A DNA stretch of 64,000 bases, taken from NCBI GenBank assembly GCA_014650475.1, contig BMVA01000002.1, forward strand, positions 372,001-436,000, read 5' to 3'. The number at the start of each line of letters is the position of its first letter. Position 1 is the stretch's first letter. The DNA is from Streptomyces albogriseolus (GTDB lineage Bacteria > Actinomycetota > Actinomycetes > Streptomycetales > Streptomycetaceae). This document shows, in pieces, positions 17,595-26,936 of the stretch. The notes beneath the pieces were generated by a model. It saw only the letters and a list, made by a program, of their open reading frames with translations, was not told the DNA's origin and made no database searches. A program made the translations under genes and the position numbers.

Positions 17595-18731
17595 TCACGT
17601 CCGGTGAGCCGTGCGCCGCCCCGCGTCCACTGCCGCGTACAGGTCGCGCCACGCGGCCGCCAGCCCTTCGACGCTCTCGGCCTCCAGCTTGCGGGCGATC
17701 TCCTCGCCGTCGACGCCGAGGTCCTCCAGTCGTCTCCAGACCTCGAGAGCCGCCCCGTGACGCCCCATCAACGTGTCCCCGCACATGTCGAGCCGACGGG
17801 CGGCCGCCTTCAGGGTGGGCAGGGTCATCAAGGTGATCGTGCCCCAGGTGACGAGCTGCTCGACATAGCGGGTGAGGGACGACGAGGGGTCGGTCACGGT
17901 GGTGGCCGTCCACATCAGCCGTTGCGGATGGGCTCCCGCCGCGGCCATGGCCCGCCAGTCGGCGCCGCCGAACCAGTCGTCGTACATCCGGTAGAAGTGG
18001 CGGGCCCGTGCCACAGCGGCTTCGCCGCGCAGCGCCAGGGCGTCGGGGGTGCCCAGGCCCTCCAGCCGCGCGTCCACCTCGGCGTCCAGGAGGCCCACGG
18101 GCAGGGAGACGACCGAGACCAGCCTGGAGAGCCGCCGCCCGTCGGCCAGCGCGCGCCGGAGGCCCTCCGCATAGGCGTCGAGGGCCTCGCGATAGCGCGA
18201 GGCCGAGAAGACCGCGGTGACATGCACGGGGAAGCCCGCGCCGACGCACTCCCTGATCGCGGCGATCCCCTCCGTGGTGGCCGGCAGCTTGACCATCGCG
18301 TTCGGCCGGTTCACCGCGCGCAGCGCCTGCTCCGCCTCCGCCACGGCCGACTCGACGTCGTGGGCGAGGCGTGGGTCCAGGTCCATCGACACCAGGCCGT
18401 CCAGGCCGCGTGTGGCCTGGTACACCGGGCGGAGTTCGTCGCAGGCCCAGCGGACGTCGTACGCCGCCACCGCACGCACCGCGTCGGCGGCGCAGATGTC
18501 GTCGGAGGCCAGGCCCGCGAGTTGTTCGCGGTAGGCGTCGTCGCTCTCGACCGCCGCCGCGAGCGCGGCCGGGTCGGACGTGGCGCCCCGGACGCCGGTG
18601 CGCGCGATGAGCCGGGTCAGGCATCCGGAGGCAAGGTGACCGCGGGTGAGTCCGTCCAGCCAGGGCGAGACGCCTTCCGCGACCAGTTCGTCCAGCTCCA
18701 GCACGCCCGGTTGCCTCAGCCGGTCCGACAT
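17595..18731 (-). CDS. Transaldolase-family protein with variant active site
   Basis: A 378-residue transaldolase homologue. The Schiff-base Lys is kept in NAMVKLPATTEG, and the flanking strands HVTAVFSASRYREAL and YVEQLVTWGTITLMTLPTLKAA match the family. The N-terminal loop normally TTNP reads ATSDP, so the conserved substrate-binding Asn is Asp. This suggests altered substrate handling. A canonical transaldolase would release erythrose-4-phosphate, the DAHP synthase substrate, which fits the aromatic pathway genes that begin on the other side of the intergenic region. ATG 18731 has AAGGAG upstream. A 48-residue ORF ends 20 bases before it. A housekeeping role is less likely because of divergence and location. 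Confidence 0.82.
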   Translation of the reverse strand: MSDRLRQPGVLELDELVAEGVSPWLDGLTRGHLASGCLTRLIARTGVRGATSDPAALAAAVESDDAYREQLAGLASDDICAADAVRAVAAYDVRWACDELRPVYQATRGLDGLVSMDLDPRLAHDVESAVAEAEQALRAVNRPNAMVKLPATTEGIAAIRECVGAGFPVHVTAVFSASRYREALDAYAEGLRRALADGRRLSRLVSVVSLPVGLLDAEVDARLEGLGTPDALALRGEAAVARARHFYRMYDDWFGGADWRAMAAAGAHPQRLMWTATTVTDPSSSLTRYVEQLVTWGTITLMTLPTLKAAARRLDMCGDTLMGRHGAALEVWRRLEDLGVDGEEIARKLEAESVEGLAAAWRDLYAAVDAGRRTAHRT

Positions 18732-18750
18732 GGCGGGTCGTCACTCCTTG

Positions 18751-18897
18751 CTAGTCCATGGCGAGTTCAAGCGTCGCCGTCAGGTTATTCGCATGCACCG
18801 GTGATGAACTACGGGTGTCCTGCCACATTGGCGCAAAGTGGTTCCGACATCGACTTGATGAAGTAGCGGCTATTTGACGAAGTGCGTCGATCGCCAT
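18751..18897 (-). CDS. Possible 48-residue peptide gene upstream of the transaldolase
   Basis: A 48-codon ORF starting MAIDALRQIAATSSSRC and ending in an amphipathic tail LTATLELAMD. A strong Shine-Dalgarno (AAGGAAGG) lies 4 bases before the ATG, and the stop is 20 bases before the transaldolase start on the same strand, so they look like an operon. It resembles nothing I know. It could be a small structural peptide, a translated leader controlling the transaldolase, or a chance ORF. Codon use is less GC-biased than in the neighbours. Confidence 0.3.
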   Translation of the reverse strand: MAIDALRQIAATSSSRCRNHFAPMWQDTRSSSPVHANNLTATLELAMD

Positions 18898-19623
18898 TGG
18901 GCCTTCCTTCGCTTTCGATACAGGATCGGAGCGAACAGCCGGCCGCCCGAGGTCCGGCACGGCCACTCCGTCTGCCGAGGAGCACCGCATGCATGACCCA
19001 CATCGCCGTCCTCGACGGCCCTGCACGGGTCTTGTCCGCACTCCGGACGCCAACCGGCGCCGGGGGGCCCGTCACCTGGGCGAACGACCTGTTTTCTCCC
19101 GCCGCGCCCCGGCGCGGCTCCCCCGGGGCCGACGCTCGAACGGCCCTTCGGACCGGGACCGGGCCGCGTGCGGCCCCGTGACGGCCGTGCCGGATTCCCT
19201 GCCCGGCACAGGAACCGGAGCCGGAACCGGTTGAGGCGGAAAGCACCACCTCCGGGCCGGTAACGCATTTGCGGGGCGGCGTCATTGCGTGCCCCGGCGT
19301 CCGGGTCCGCCGCAAAGCGAGCAATTCCCGGCCGCGGCGTTCCCGCCACCTATCGCATGAGCGGAGCTATCACCCGAGCTAATACGCGTGCCGGACAAAG
19401 GGGCGGTCGCCGCGCCTCCGACGCGCGGACGGGCACCACCGCCACGGCCCGCGGCGGCCCGCTCGTACGGCTTGTCCGATGACCGGCGGCCCCAGCGCAC
19501 CCCGGTGCGCCGTGGGCCCCGCCGACCCACGTCCGAGACCCGCACGGCCGCGCGGTCACGGGGTTCTCCCTGCCCCGGCGATGGCGCGCCGCAGTCACGC
19601 CCTTCGCCAAAGGAGAGACACCA
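18898..19623. other. Divergent intergenic region upstream of the aromatic operon
   Basis: 726 bases between the leftward transaldolase/peptide pair and the rightward DAHP synthase. Several open frames cross it on both strands, but none has a plausible start, Shine-Dalgarno or recognisable product. It should hold the two divergent promoters and any regulator sites. No sharp palindrome was found. Confidence 0.45.
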
Positions 19624-20796
19624 GTGGACGACGCGCTGCTCGACATCAAGGACAAACCGGCCAGGCAGCAGCCCGAGTGGGGTGATGCGGCGCGGGTGCG
19701 GCAGGTCACGGACACCCTGGCCCGGCACCCGGCCCTCGTCGACGCGGCGGACGTCGACACGCTGCGTTCGCTGCTGGCCCGGGTCGCCTCGGGCGAGGCC
19801 CTGGTCGTCCAGTCCGGCGACTGTGCCGAGGACCCCGCCGAGTGCACGACCGGCTATGTCGCCCGGAAGACCGCGGTGCTGGACCTGCTGGCCGGCGCGC
19901 TGAAGATGATCACACACAAGCCGGTGATCCGTGTGGGCCGGATCGCGGGCCAGTTCGGCAAGCCCCGCTCCAGCCCGACCGAAGTGGTCGGCGGCATGGA
20001 ACTGCCGTCCTACCGGGGCCACATGGTCAACGGTCCTGAGCCCGACCCGGAGAGCCGGCGCCCGGAGCCCGGCCGCATGCTGGACTGCTACCAGGCGGCC
20101 CGCGAGATCATGACCCATCTCGGCTGGCGGGACGCCGGACCGCGGCACGCCGTCGAGCCGCCGGTGTGGACCAGCCACGAGGCGCTGATCCTGGACTACG
20201 AACTCCCCATGGTCCGCCGGGACGACCGGGGCCGGCTCGTCCTCACCTCCACGCACTGGCCCTGGATCGGCGAGCGCACCCGTCAGCTCGACGGCGCGCA
20301 CGTCGCCCTGCTGTCCCGGGTCGCCAACCCGGTCGCCTGCAAGATCGGCCCCAAGGTGACGGCCGACGAGCTCCTCGGGCTGTGCGAACGGCTCGACCCC
20401 GACCGGGAGAAGGGCCGCCTGACCCTCATCGCCCGGATGGGAGCGTCCGCGGTCGGCGACCGGCTGCCGGGGCTCGTCGCCGCGGCCCGCGAGGCCGGGC
20501 ACCCGGTGATCTGGCTGACCGACGCCATGCACGGCAACACCGTCGCCCTGCCGGGCGGGCTCAAGACCCGCTACCTGGAGACGATCGAGCGGGAGATCCA
20601 GGAGTTCCAGGAGGCCGTCCGCTCCGAGGGCGGCATCATCGGCGGGCTGCACCTGGAGACCACGCCGGACGACGTCACCGAGTGCGTCCCCAACGACGCC
20701 TGCGTCGAACACGTCGCGGACAAGTACACGACCTACTGCGATCCGCGCCTCAACCCGAGCCAGGCAGTCGCCGTGGCCTCGGCCTGGCTCGGCTGA
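19624..20796 (+). CDS. Class II DAHP synthase (PhzC-like)
   Basis: A 390-residue 3-deoxy-D-arabino-heptulosonate-7-phosphate synthase of the plant-like class II. It condenses phosphoenolpyruvate and erythrose-4-phosphate, the first step of the shikimate pathway. Landmarks are VVQSGDCAEDPAECT, RVGRIAGQFGKPRSSPTE, LPSYRGHMVNG, the metal/substrate segments KIGPKVTADEL and TDAMHGNT, and GGLHLETTPDDVTEC. It is shorter than the housekeeping enzyme (about 450 residues), like PhzC-type enzymes dedicated to secondary metabolism. GTG 19624 is preceded by AAAGGAGAGA. It opens a six-gene rightward operon. Confidence 0.93.
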   Translation: MDDALLDIKDKPARQQPEWGDAARVRQVTDTLARHPALVDAADVDTLRSLLARVASGEALVVQSGDCAEDPAECTTGYVARKTAVLDLLAGALKMITHKPVIRVGRIAGQFGKPRSSPTEVVGGMELPSYRGHMVNGPEPDPESRRPEPGRMLDCYQAAREIMTHLGWRDAGPRHAVEPPVWTSHEALILDYELPMVRRDDRGRLVLTSTHWPWIGERTRQLDGAHVALLSRVANPVACKIGPKVTADELLGLCERLDPDREKGRLTLIARMGASAVGDRLPGLVAAAREAGHPVIWLTDAMHGNTVALPGGLKTRYLETIEREIQEFQEAVRSEGGIIGGLHLETTPDDVTECVPNDACVEHVADKYTTYCDPRLNPSQAVAVASAWLG

Positions 20797-20869
20797 CAGC
20801 TCCGCCACCCACCCCGACCGGCACGGGGCACGGCCGTCGGGCAGACACGCAGATGAGGAGGTCCTGACA

Positions 20870-21640
20870 ATGGACGGAAAGGTCGCACTCGTCACCGGGG
20901 CGGCGGGCGGCATCGGCGAGGCGGTGGCCCGCGCCCTCGGCGCACGCGGCGCGGTGGTGGGAGCCGTGGACCGCGACGCCGACCGGCTGCGGCAGGTGGT
21001 GGACAAACTGCGCGCGGACGGCCTGGAGGCGCAGGCCCTGCCCGCCGACGTCACCAGCGCCGCCGACGTCGACGCCGTGGTCCGCGCGGCCGAGGAGCGC
21101 CTCGGCCCGCTGGAGTACCTGGTCAACGGGGCCGGCGTGCTGCGTCTGGGCACCGTGCGCAACCTCACCGACGAGGACTGGACGACAACGTTCGCCGTCA
21201 ACGCCACCGGCGTCTTCCTGATGTCACGGGCCGTCGTCAACCGCATGCTGCCGCGTCGGCGCGGCGCGATCGTCACCGTCGCGTCCAACGCCGCCGCCAC
21301 CCCGCGGGTGCAGATGGCCGCCTACGCCGCGTCCAAGGCGGCGGCGACCATGTTCACCAAGAGCCTGGGCCTGGAGGTCGCCCGGGACGGCATCCGCTGC
21401 AACGTGGTGGCGCCGGGCTCCACCAGCACCCCGATGCTCACCTCCATGTGGCACGACGACTCCGGCCCGACGCACACGATCGAGGGGCGGCTGGACGCGT
21501 TCCGGGTCGGCATCCCGCTGGGCAAGGTGGCCCGCCCCTCGGACGTCGCCGACGCCGTCGCCTTCCTGCTGTCCGACGAGGCCTCCCACATCACGCTGCA
21601 CGAACTCACCGTCGACGGCGGCGCCGCGCTCGGCGCCTGA
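20870..21640 (+). CDS. EntA-like short-chain dehydrogenase, probable DHHA dehydrogenase
   Basis: A 256-residue short-chain dehydrogenase: cofactor loop TGAAGGIG, NGAG, catalytic Ser in VASNAAATP and YAASK for Tyr/Lys. The C-terminal half follows EntA/DhbA (2,3-dihydro-2,3-dihydroxybenzoate dehydrogenase), notably APGSTSTPMLTSMW and GRLDAFRVGIPLGKVARP. Given a PhzE/PhzD pair directly downstream, the likely substrate is trans-2,3-dihydro-3-hydroxyanthranilate, oxidised with NAD+ to 3-hydroxyanthranilate, as described for benzoxazole-type antibiotic clusters. Oxidation of 2,3-dihydro-2,3-dihydroxybenzoate is the alternative. GAGGAGG precedes the ATG. Confidence 0.88.
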   Translation: MDGKVALVTGAAGGIGEAVARALGARGAVVGAVDRDADRLRQVVDKLRADGLEAQALPADVTSAADVDAVVRAAEERLGPLEYLVNGAGVLRLGTVRNLTDEDWTTTFAVNATGVFLMSRAVVNRMLPRRRGAIVTVASNAAATPRVQMAAYAASKAAATMFTKSLGLEVARDGIRCNVVAPGSTSTPMLTSMWHDDSGPTHTIEGRLDAFRVGIPLGKVARPSDVADAVAFLLSDEASHITLHELTVDGGAALGA

Positions 21641-21682
21641 GCCCCGTCCCCCACCGACCTGAGGCGACCAGGAGAGCAACTC

Positions 21683-22306
21683 ATGGCAGGCATACCCGAG
21701 ATCACCCCCTACCCGATGCCGACGGCCGGCGACCTGCCCGGCAACGTGGCCCAGTGGTCCGTCGACCCGGACCGCGCCGTCCTGCTGGTGCACGACATGC
21801 AGCGCTACTTCCTGCGGCCCCTGCCCGACGGCCTGCGGGAGGAACTCGTGGACAACGCCCGGCAGGTGCGCGAGCACTGCGCGGGGCTCGGCATGCCGGT
21901 GGCGTACACGGCGCAGCCCGGCGGCATGACCGACGAACAGCGGGGCCTGCTGAAGGACTTCTGGGGCCCGGGCATGCGCACCGCCCCCGCCGACCGGCAG
22001 GTCGTCGACGAACTGGCCCCGGCCCCCGGCGACTGGCAGCTCACCAAGTGGCGTTACAGCGCCTTCTTCCGCTCCGACCTGCTGGAGCGGATGCGCGCCG
22101 CCGGCCGGGACCAGCTGGTGCTGTGCGGCGTGTACGCCCACGTCGGCGTGCTGATGACCGCCGTCGAGGCGTTCACCCACGACATCCAGCCGTTCCTGGT
22201 GGCCGACGCCGTGGCCGACTTCTCCGAGCACCACCACCGGCTGGCCCTGGAGTACGCGGCGCAGCGCTGCGCCGTCGTCGTCACCACCAAGGAGGTCCTG
22301 GCATGA
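21683..22306 (+). CDS. Isochorismatase-family hydrolase, PhzD-like
   Basis: A 207-residue isochorismatase-fold hydrolase. The N-terminal [13 protein letters not shown] and [13 protein letters not shown] with the catalytic Asp, the Lys in LTKWRYSAF, and the [18 protein letters not shown] block all match PhzD/EntB-type enzymes. There is no aryl carrier domain, so it is PhzD-like rather than EntB-like. It should cleave the pyruvate enol ether of 2-amino-2-deoxyisochorismate to give trans-2,3-dihydro-3-hydroxyanthranilate. Its TGA overlaps the ATG of the PhzE-like gene (ATGA). Confidence 0.92.
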   Translation: MAGIPEITPYPMPTAGDLPGNVAQWSVDPDRAVLLVHDMQRYFLRPLPDGLREELVDNARQVREHCAGLGMPVAYTAQPGGMTDEQRGLLKDFWGPGMRTAPADRQVVDELAPAPGDWQLTKWRYSAFFRSDLLERMRAAGRDQLVLCGVYAHVGVLMTAVEAFTHDIQPFLVADAVADFSEHHHRLALEYAAQRCAVVVTTKEVLA

Positions 22307-24246
22307 CCGGCACCACGAGCGGCGACCTGCTCGGCCGGATCCTGGGCGACCGGCCGCCGGCCGCGTACGCCCTGCTGCACCGCCCCGAGACGACGGGTCC
22401 GGGCGTGCTGGACGTCGTCGTCGGCGAGACGGCCGAGCCGCGCACCCTCGCCGAACTGCCCCTGCCCGACGCCGCGGAGACGTCCGGCGGTCCCCGCCAC
22501 GAGGTCCTGGCCCTCGTGCCCTACCGGCAGATCGCCGAGCGCGGATTCGACTGCCCCGACGACGGCACGCCGCTGCTGGCCATGACCGTCACCGCTCAGG
22601 CCACCGTGCCCGTCGCCGAGGCGCTGACCCGGATCCCCGACCTGCCCGTGGAGCTGTCCGGCGGCCGCTTCGACGTCCCGGACGAGGAGTACGCCGCCAC
22701 CGTCCGCCGGGTCGTCAAGGACGAGATCGGCACCGGGGAGGGCGCCAACTTCGTCATCAAGCGCACCTACACCGCCGACATCACCGGCTACACCCCGCGG
22801 CACGCGCTGGCGGTGTTCCGGCGCCTGCTGCAACGCGAGAGCGGCGCCTACTGGACGTTCCTGGTGCACACCGGCTCGCGCACGCTCGTCGGCGCCACTC
22901 CCGAGCGGCACATCAGCCTGCGCGCGGGCCGGGCGGTGATGAACCCGATCAGCGGCACCTACCGCTACCCGTCCACCGGCCCGGCGCTGCCGGAGGTGCT
23001 CGACTTCCTCGCCGACCGCAAGGAGGCCGACGAGCTGTACATGGTCGTGGACGAGGAACTGAAGATGATGGCCCGGATCTGCGAGGAGGGCGGCCGGGTG
23101 GTCGGGCCGTACCTCAAGGAGATGGCGCGCCTCGCCCACACCGAGTACTTCATCGAGGGGCACAGCACGCGCGACCCGCGCGACATCCTGCGCGAGACGC
23201 TCTTCGCCCCGACCGTCACCGGCAGCCCGCTGGAGAACGCCTGCCGGGTCATCAACCGGTACGAACCCGAGGGGCGCGGCTACTACAGCGGGGTCGTCGC
23301 GCTGATCGGCCGGGACGAGCACGGCGGGCGGGCCCTGGACTCCTCCATCCTGATCCGTACCGCCGACATCGACGCGACCGGCCGGCTGCGGATCGGCGTC
23401 GGCGCCACGCTCGTCCGGCACTCCGACCCGGAGAGCGAGGTCGCCGAGACCGCGGCGAAGGCGGCGGGTCTGCTCTCGGCCTTCGAAAGCAACGGGCCGG
23501 CCCGCTTCGCGGACCATCCGCAGGTCCGGTCGGCGCTGGAGCAGCGCAACGCCACCCTCGCCGGCTTCTGGCTGGCCGGTCGCGGCTCCGGGGCGCGGCC
23601 CGGTCCTGAGCTGGACGGACGCCGCGTGCTGGTCGTGGACGCCGAGGACACGTTCACCTCCATGCTCGACCACCAACTGCGGTCCCTGGGACTGCGGGTG
23701 ACGGTCCGCCGCTTCGACGAGCCCTACTCCACGGACGGCTACGACCTCGTGGTGATGGGGCCCGGCCCGGGCGATCCGCGCGACGTCGAACACCCGAAGA
23801 TCGCCCACCTGCGTGCCACGGTACGCACCCTGCTCGACGAGCGGCGTCCGTTCCTCGCCGTCTGCCTCAGCCACCAGACGCTGTGCACGCTGCTCGGTTT
23901 CCCGCTGGTGCGCCGGGCGGTGCCCAACCAGGGCGTGCAGCGGGAGATCGACCTGTTCGGGGCCCGGGAACGGGTCGGGTTCTACAACACGTTCGCCGCC
24001 CGCGCCGAGGAGGACAAGGCCGAGTGCGAGGGGGTGGGCGTGGTGGAGGTCAGCCGCGATGCCGACACCGGTGAGGTGCACGCGCTGCGCGGCCCGCACT
24101 TCGCGTCGATGCAGTTCCACCCCGAGTCGGTGCTCACCCAGGACGGCGTGCGCATCGTCGGCGACCTCCTCAGGGAGGTCCTCCCCCACACGACGGGAAA
24201 GGAGCGCGGCACCGTTGAGCAGGTTGCGCTGGCTGACCGCGGGTGA
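22303..24246 (+). CDS. PhzE-like 2-amino-2-deoxyisochorismate (ADIC) synthase
   Basis: A 647-residue fusion of a chorismate-binding domain (about residues 115-430, with [36 protein letters not shown] and [15 protein letters not shown]) and a C-terminal class I glutamine amidotransferase (about 445-625). The amidotransferase nucleophile lies in [10 protein letters not shown], where PhzE-type enzymes have Ser and anthranilate synthases normally Gly, and the His/Glu pair is in MQFHPESVL. It converts chorismate and glutamine to ADIC without pyruvate elimination. The next enzyme being PhzD-like supports ADIC rather than anthranilate as product. Starts in an ATGA overlap with the isochorismatase gene. 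Confidence 0.92.
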   Translation: MTGTTSGDLLGRILGDRPPAAYALLHRPETTGPGVLDVVVGETAEPRTLAELPLPDAAETSGGPRHEVLALVPYRQIAERGFDCPDDGTPLLAMTVTAQATVPVAEALTRIPDLPVELSGGRFDVPDEEYAATVRRVVKDEIGTGEGANFVIKRTYTADITGYTPRHALAVFRRLLQRESGAYWTFLVHTGSRTLVGATPERHISLRAGRAVMNPISGTYRYPSTGPALPEVLDFLADRKEADELYMVVDEELKMMARICEEGGRVVGPYLKEMARLAHTEYFIEGHSTRDPRDILRETLFAPTVTGSPLENACRVINRYEPEGRGYYSGVVALIGRDEHGGRALDSSILIRTADIDATGRLRIGVGATLVRHSDPESEVAETAAKAAGLLSAFESNGPARFADHPQVRSALEQRNATLAGFWLAGRGSGARPGPELDGRRVLVVDAEDTFTSMLDHQLRSLGLRVTVRRFDEPYSTDGYDLVVMGPGPGDPRDVEHPKIAHLRATVRTLLDERRPFLAVCLSHQTLCTLLGFPLVRRAVPNQGVQREIDLFGARERVGFYNTFAARAEEDKAECEGVGVVEVSRDADTGEVHALRGPHFASMQFHPESVLTQDGVRIVGDLLREVLPHTTGKERGTVEQVALADRG

Positions 24247-25399
24247 GTCCCACGGCCCGGCACTCGTGGCGACGCTGGAGGGCCTCCCCGCCGGCGTGCC
24301 GGTCACCACGGACATGGTCGCGGACCATCTCGCGAGGCGGCGGCTGGGCCACGGTCGCGGTGCCCGGATGACGTTCGAACGCGACGAGGTCACCTTCCTC
24401 GGCGGCGTCCGGCACGGCCTCACGCTCGGCTCCCCGGTCGCGGTCATGGTGGGCAACACCGAGTGGCCCAAGTGGGAGCAGGTCATGGCGGCCGACCCGG
24501 TCGACCCCGACATCCTTCGGGGGCTGGCACGCAACGCCCCGCTGACCCGCCCGCGTCCCGGCCACGCCGACCTCGCCGGCATGCAGAAGTACGGCTTCGA
24601 CGAGGCCCGCCCCGTCCTGGAGCGCGCCTCGGCACGGGAGACGGCCGCCCGGGTGGCACTCGGCGCGGTGGCCCGCTCGTACCTGAGGGGGACCACCGGA
24701 GTCGAGATCGTCAGCCATGTCGTGGAGCTGGCCTCGGCCAAGGCGCCCGAGGGCGTGTACCCGACGCCGGCGGACGTGGAGCGGCTGGACGCGGATCCCG
24801 TGCGCTGTCTGGACGCGGACGCGTCGAAGGCGATGGTCGCCGAGATCGACCAAGCCCACAAGGACGGCGACACCCTCGGGGGTGTGGTGGAGATCCTGGC
24901 CTACGGCGTACCCGTCGGCCTCGGCTCGCACGTGCACTGGGACCGCAGGCTCGACGCCCGGCTCGCCGGCGCGTTGATGGGCATCCAGGCCGTCAAGGGC
25001 GTCGAGGTGGGAGACGGTTTCGCGTTGGCGCGGGTGCCGGGTTCCGAGGCGCACGACGAGATCCTCCCGACCGGGGAGGGCGTCGGACGGGCCTCGGGCC
25101 GCTCCGGCGGCACGGAGGGCGGTCTGTCCACCGGTGAACTGCTGCGGGTGCGGGCCGCGATGAAGCCGATCGCGACCGTGCCCCGGGCGCTGCGGACGGT
25201 GGACGTCTCCACGGGCGAGGCCGCCCAGGCGCACCACCAGCGCTCGGACGTGTGCGCGGTCCCGGCGGCCGGAATCGTGGCCGAGGCGATGGTGGCGCTG
25301 GTGCTGGCGGACGCGGTGGCGGAGAAGTTCGGCGGCGACAGCGTCGCCGAGACCCGCCGCAACGTCGCCTCCTACCTCGACCACCTCGTCGTCCGATGA
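24215..25399 (+). CDS. aroC: Chorismate synthase (cluster copy)
   Basis: A 394-residue chorismate synthase, converting EPSP to chorismate with reduced flavin. Signatures are [15 protein letters not shown] at the N-terminus, [17 protein letters not shown], the [13 protein letters not shown] block, [10 protein letters not shown], and [11 protein letters not shown] with the later [10 protein letters not shown] region. TTG 24215 is chosen because it gives the family start ([14 protein letters not shown]) and AAAGGAG lies 11 bases upstream. It overlaps the end of the PhzE-like gene by 32 bases. Since every streptomycete needs a housekeeping aroC, usually beside aroB/aroK, this copy inside a dedicated operon probably boosts chorismate supply. 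Confidence 0.92.
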   Translation: MSRLRWLTAGESHGPALVATLEGLPAGVPVTTDMVADHLARRRLGHGRGARMTFERDEVTFLGGVRHGLTLGSPVAVMVGNTEWPKWEQVMAADPVDPDILRGLARNAPLTRPRPGHADLAGMQKYGFDEARPVLERASARETAARVALGAVARSYLRGTTGVEIVSHVVELASAKAPEGVYPTPADVERLDADPVRCLDADASKAMVAEIDQAHKDGDTLGGVVEILAYGVPVGLGSHVHWDRRLDARLAGALMGIQAVKGVEVGDGFALARVPGSEAHDEILPTGEGVGRASGRSGGTEGGLSTGELLRVRAAMKPIATVPRALRTVDVSTGEAAQAHHQRSDVCAVPAAGIVAEAMVALVLADAVAEKFGGDSVAETRRNVASYLDHLVVR

Positions 25400-25917
25400 G
25401 CGGGCCGCTGGTCGTGCTGGTCGGCCCGATGGGCGTGGGCAAGTCCACCGTCGGGCGCCTGCTGGCCGAGCGGCTCGGCGTCGCCTACCGGGACACCGAC
25501 GAGGACATCGTCGCCGAACAGGGCCGGACCATCGCCGAGATCTTCGCCGACGACGGCGAGTGCGCCTTCCGGGCGATCGAGGCGCGGGCGGTGGCCCGGG
25601 CCCTGGCCGGGCACGACGGTGTGCTCGCGCTGGGCGGCGGGGCGGTCCTCGATCCGCGGACCCGGGCCCTGCTGTCCGGGCGGCCGGTGGTCTTCCTCGA
25701 CGCCGACGCCGGCGAGGCGGTGCGGCGGATCGGCCGGGACCCCGGCCGGCCGCTGCTGGCGGGTGATCCGCACCGGCGGTGGCGTGCGCTGGCCGCGGCA
25801 CGCCGTCCGCTCTACACGGAGGTCGCCCGGGCGGTCGTCGACACCGGCGGGCGCACCCCGGAGGGGGTCGTGGAGGCCGTGCTGGCGGCGCTGGCCCCGC
25901 GGGAGGCGAAGGCCTGA
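25396..25917 (+). CDS. aroK: Shikimate kinase (cluster copy)
   Basis: A 173-residue shikimate kinase: Walker [12 protein letters not shown], shikimate-binding DTDEDI and GGGAVLD, and the lid region [10 protein letters not shown]. It phosphorylates shikimate at the 3-hydroxyl with ATP. The ATG overlaps the chorismate synthase stop by 4 bases (ATGA). It is the last gene of the six-gene operon and is followed by a perfect terminator. No aroA, aroB, aroD or aroE copies are in the window, so the operon complements rather than replaces the primary pathway. Confidence 0.93.
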   Translation: MSGPLVVLVGPMGVGKSTVGRLLAERLGVAYRDTDEDIVAEQGRTIAEIFADDGECAFRAIEARAVARALAGHDGVLALGGGAVLDPRTRALLSGRPVVFLDADAGEAVRRIGRDPGRPLLAGDPHRRWRALAAARRPLYTEVARAVVDTGGRTPEGVVEAVLAALAPREAKA

Positions 25918-25924
25918 AGCCCTC

Positions 25925-25965
25925 GCAGGAGAGCTCCCCGCCCTGAGGGCGGGGAGCTCTCCTGC
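25925..25965. terminator. Bidirectional terminator between convergent operons
   Basis: GCAGGAGAGCTCCCCGCCC at 25925-25943 pairs perfectly with 25947-25965 around the loop TGA. The 19-bp stem lies 8 bases after the shikimate kinase stop and 12 bases before the stop of the leftward NAT gene, so it can end transcription from both sides. Confidence 0.9.
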
Positions 25966-25977
25966 GGTGGCGGGCCG

Positions 25978-26835
25978 TCACCCCCGGGCGGCGAGGAAGT
26001 CGTGCAGCAGCCGTTCCTCCTCGGCGGTGAGCGGCAGCCCGAACGTGGTGCGCACGGCGTCGACGGTCTCGTGCGGGCGCAGGAGGCGCACGCGCTGCTC
26101 GCCGCCGCGGTACTCGGTCATGAACTCGTTGTTCTTGAGCCGGTACCGCTCCTCGTCGTTGGCCCGCTGCACCACGAGCTGCCCGACGAAGGGCGAGCCG
26201 GGGCGGGTGGAGCTGACGTAGTGGGCGGCCTGGAAGTCGACGGCGTACTGGGGTTCGGTGCGGAAGGCGTAGATGTCGAACCAGCCTTCGGGCCGCCGGT
26301 ACTGCAGGAGCCAGTGGCCGTCCTCGGTCGTCAGCCGCCACGACCAGCCGGCGACGGTGCTCTCCGCTTCGGGCCGCAGGGCGATGGGTTCGATGAGCGC
26401 GGCGTAGCCGTAGCCGGGGTCGGCCAGCCACACGGCGTCGTCCGCCCGCACCAGCAGGGCCGTGTGGGAGCGGAACCGGCGCTTGCCGCTGCCCTCGCGG
26501 ATGCGGACCAGGAGCCGCGTGACGGGGAAGCCGAAGCGGTCCAGCGCGGCGGCGAACAGCAGGTTCGTCTCGTAGCAGTATCCGCCGCGGCCCGCCTGGA
26601 CGATCTTGCGCTGGACGGCGTCGATGTCGAGGGAGACCGTGCGCCCCAGGGCGATGTCGACGTTCTCGAAGCAGACGGAGTCCCGATGGGCGCGGTGCAG
26701 GGCGCGGAGCGCCGCGAGGGAGGTCTCGCGCGGCCCCCGGTAGCCGATGCGGGCGAGATAGGCGTCGAGGTCGAGCCGTTCGCTGCCCCACTCCGGGGAG
26801 TCGTCGACCACGAGGGGCAGGCCTGAGGTGTCCAT
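25978..26835 (-). CDS. Arylamine N-acetyltransferase (NAT) family acyltransferase
   Basis: A 285-residue NAT-fold acyltransferase. The Cys-His-Asp triad is visible: Cys in AGRGGYCYETN, His in FRSHTALLV and Asp in WLADPGYGYAA; the N-terminal DLDAYLARIGYRG and SVCFENVDIALGR are typical. Ordinary NATs acetylate arylamines from acetyl-CoA. Cluster-borne relatives such as the rifamycin amide synthase use the same triad to form amides from thioesters. An arylamine such as 3-hydroxyanthranilate or a derivative is a natural candidate substrate. ATG 26835 is preceded by GGAAGGA. It is the last gene of the leftward esterase-amidotransferase-NAT group. Confidence 0.9.
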   Translation of the reverse strand: MDTSGLPLVVDDSPEWGSERLDLDAYLARIGYRGPRETSLAALRALHRAHRDSVCFENVDIALGRTVSLDIDAVQRKIVQAGRGGYCYETNLLFAAALDRFGFPVTRLLVRIREGSGKRRFRSHTALLVRADDAVWLADPGYGYAALIEPIALRPEAESTVAGWSWRLTTEDGHWLLQYRRPEGWFDIYAFRTEPQYAVDFQAAHYVSSTRPGSPFVGQLVVQRANDEERYRLKNNEFMTEYRGGEQRVRLLRPHETVDAVRTTFGLPLTAEEERLLHDFLAARG

Positions 26836-26936
26836 GAGCGTCCTTCCGCCGGTGCGAGAGGGGGGTCGGATCGCACGGCGGTGCGGCGCGCGGCCCGTCC
26901 GGGTGCCGCGCGCCGCACGCCGCGCCGGTGGGAGTG

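Noticed and set aside
18809-19349. Overlapping ORFs of 100-170 codons in the intergenic region upstream of the DAHP synthase
   Set aside because: Low-complexity translations, no ribosome sites and mutual overlap in several frames.
19624-25917. Phenazine biosynthesis operon
   Set aside because: PhzC-, PhzD- and PhzE-like genes are present, but no PhzF isomerase, PhzA/B condensing protein or PhzG oxidase. The EntA-like dehydrogenase instead diverts the intermediate to 3-hydroxyanthranilate.
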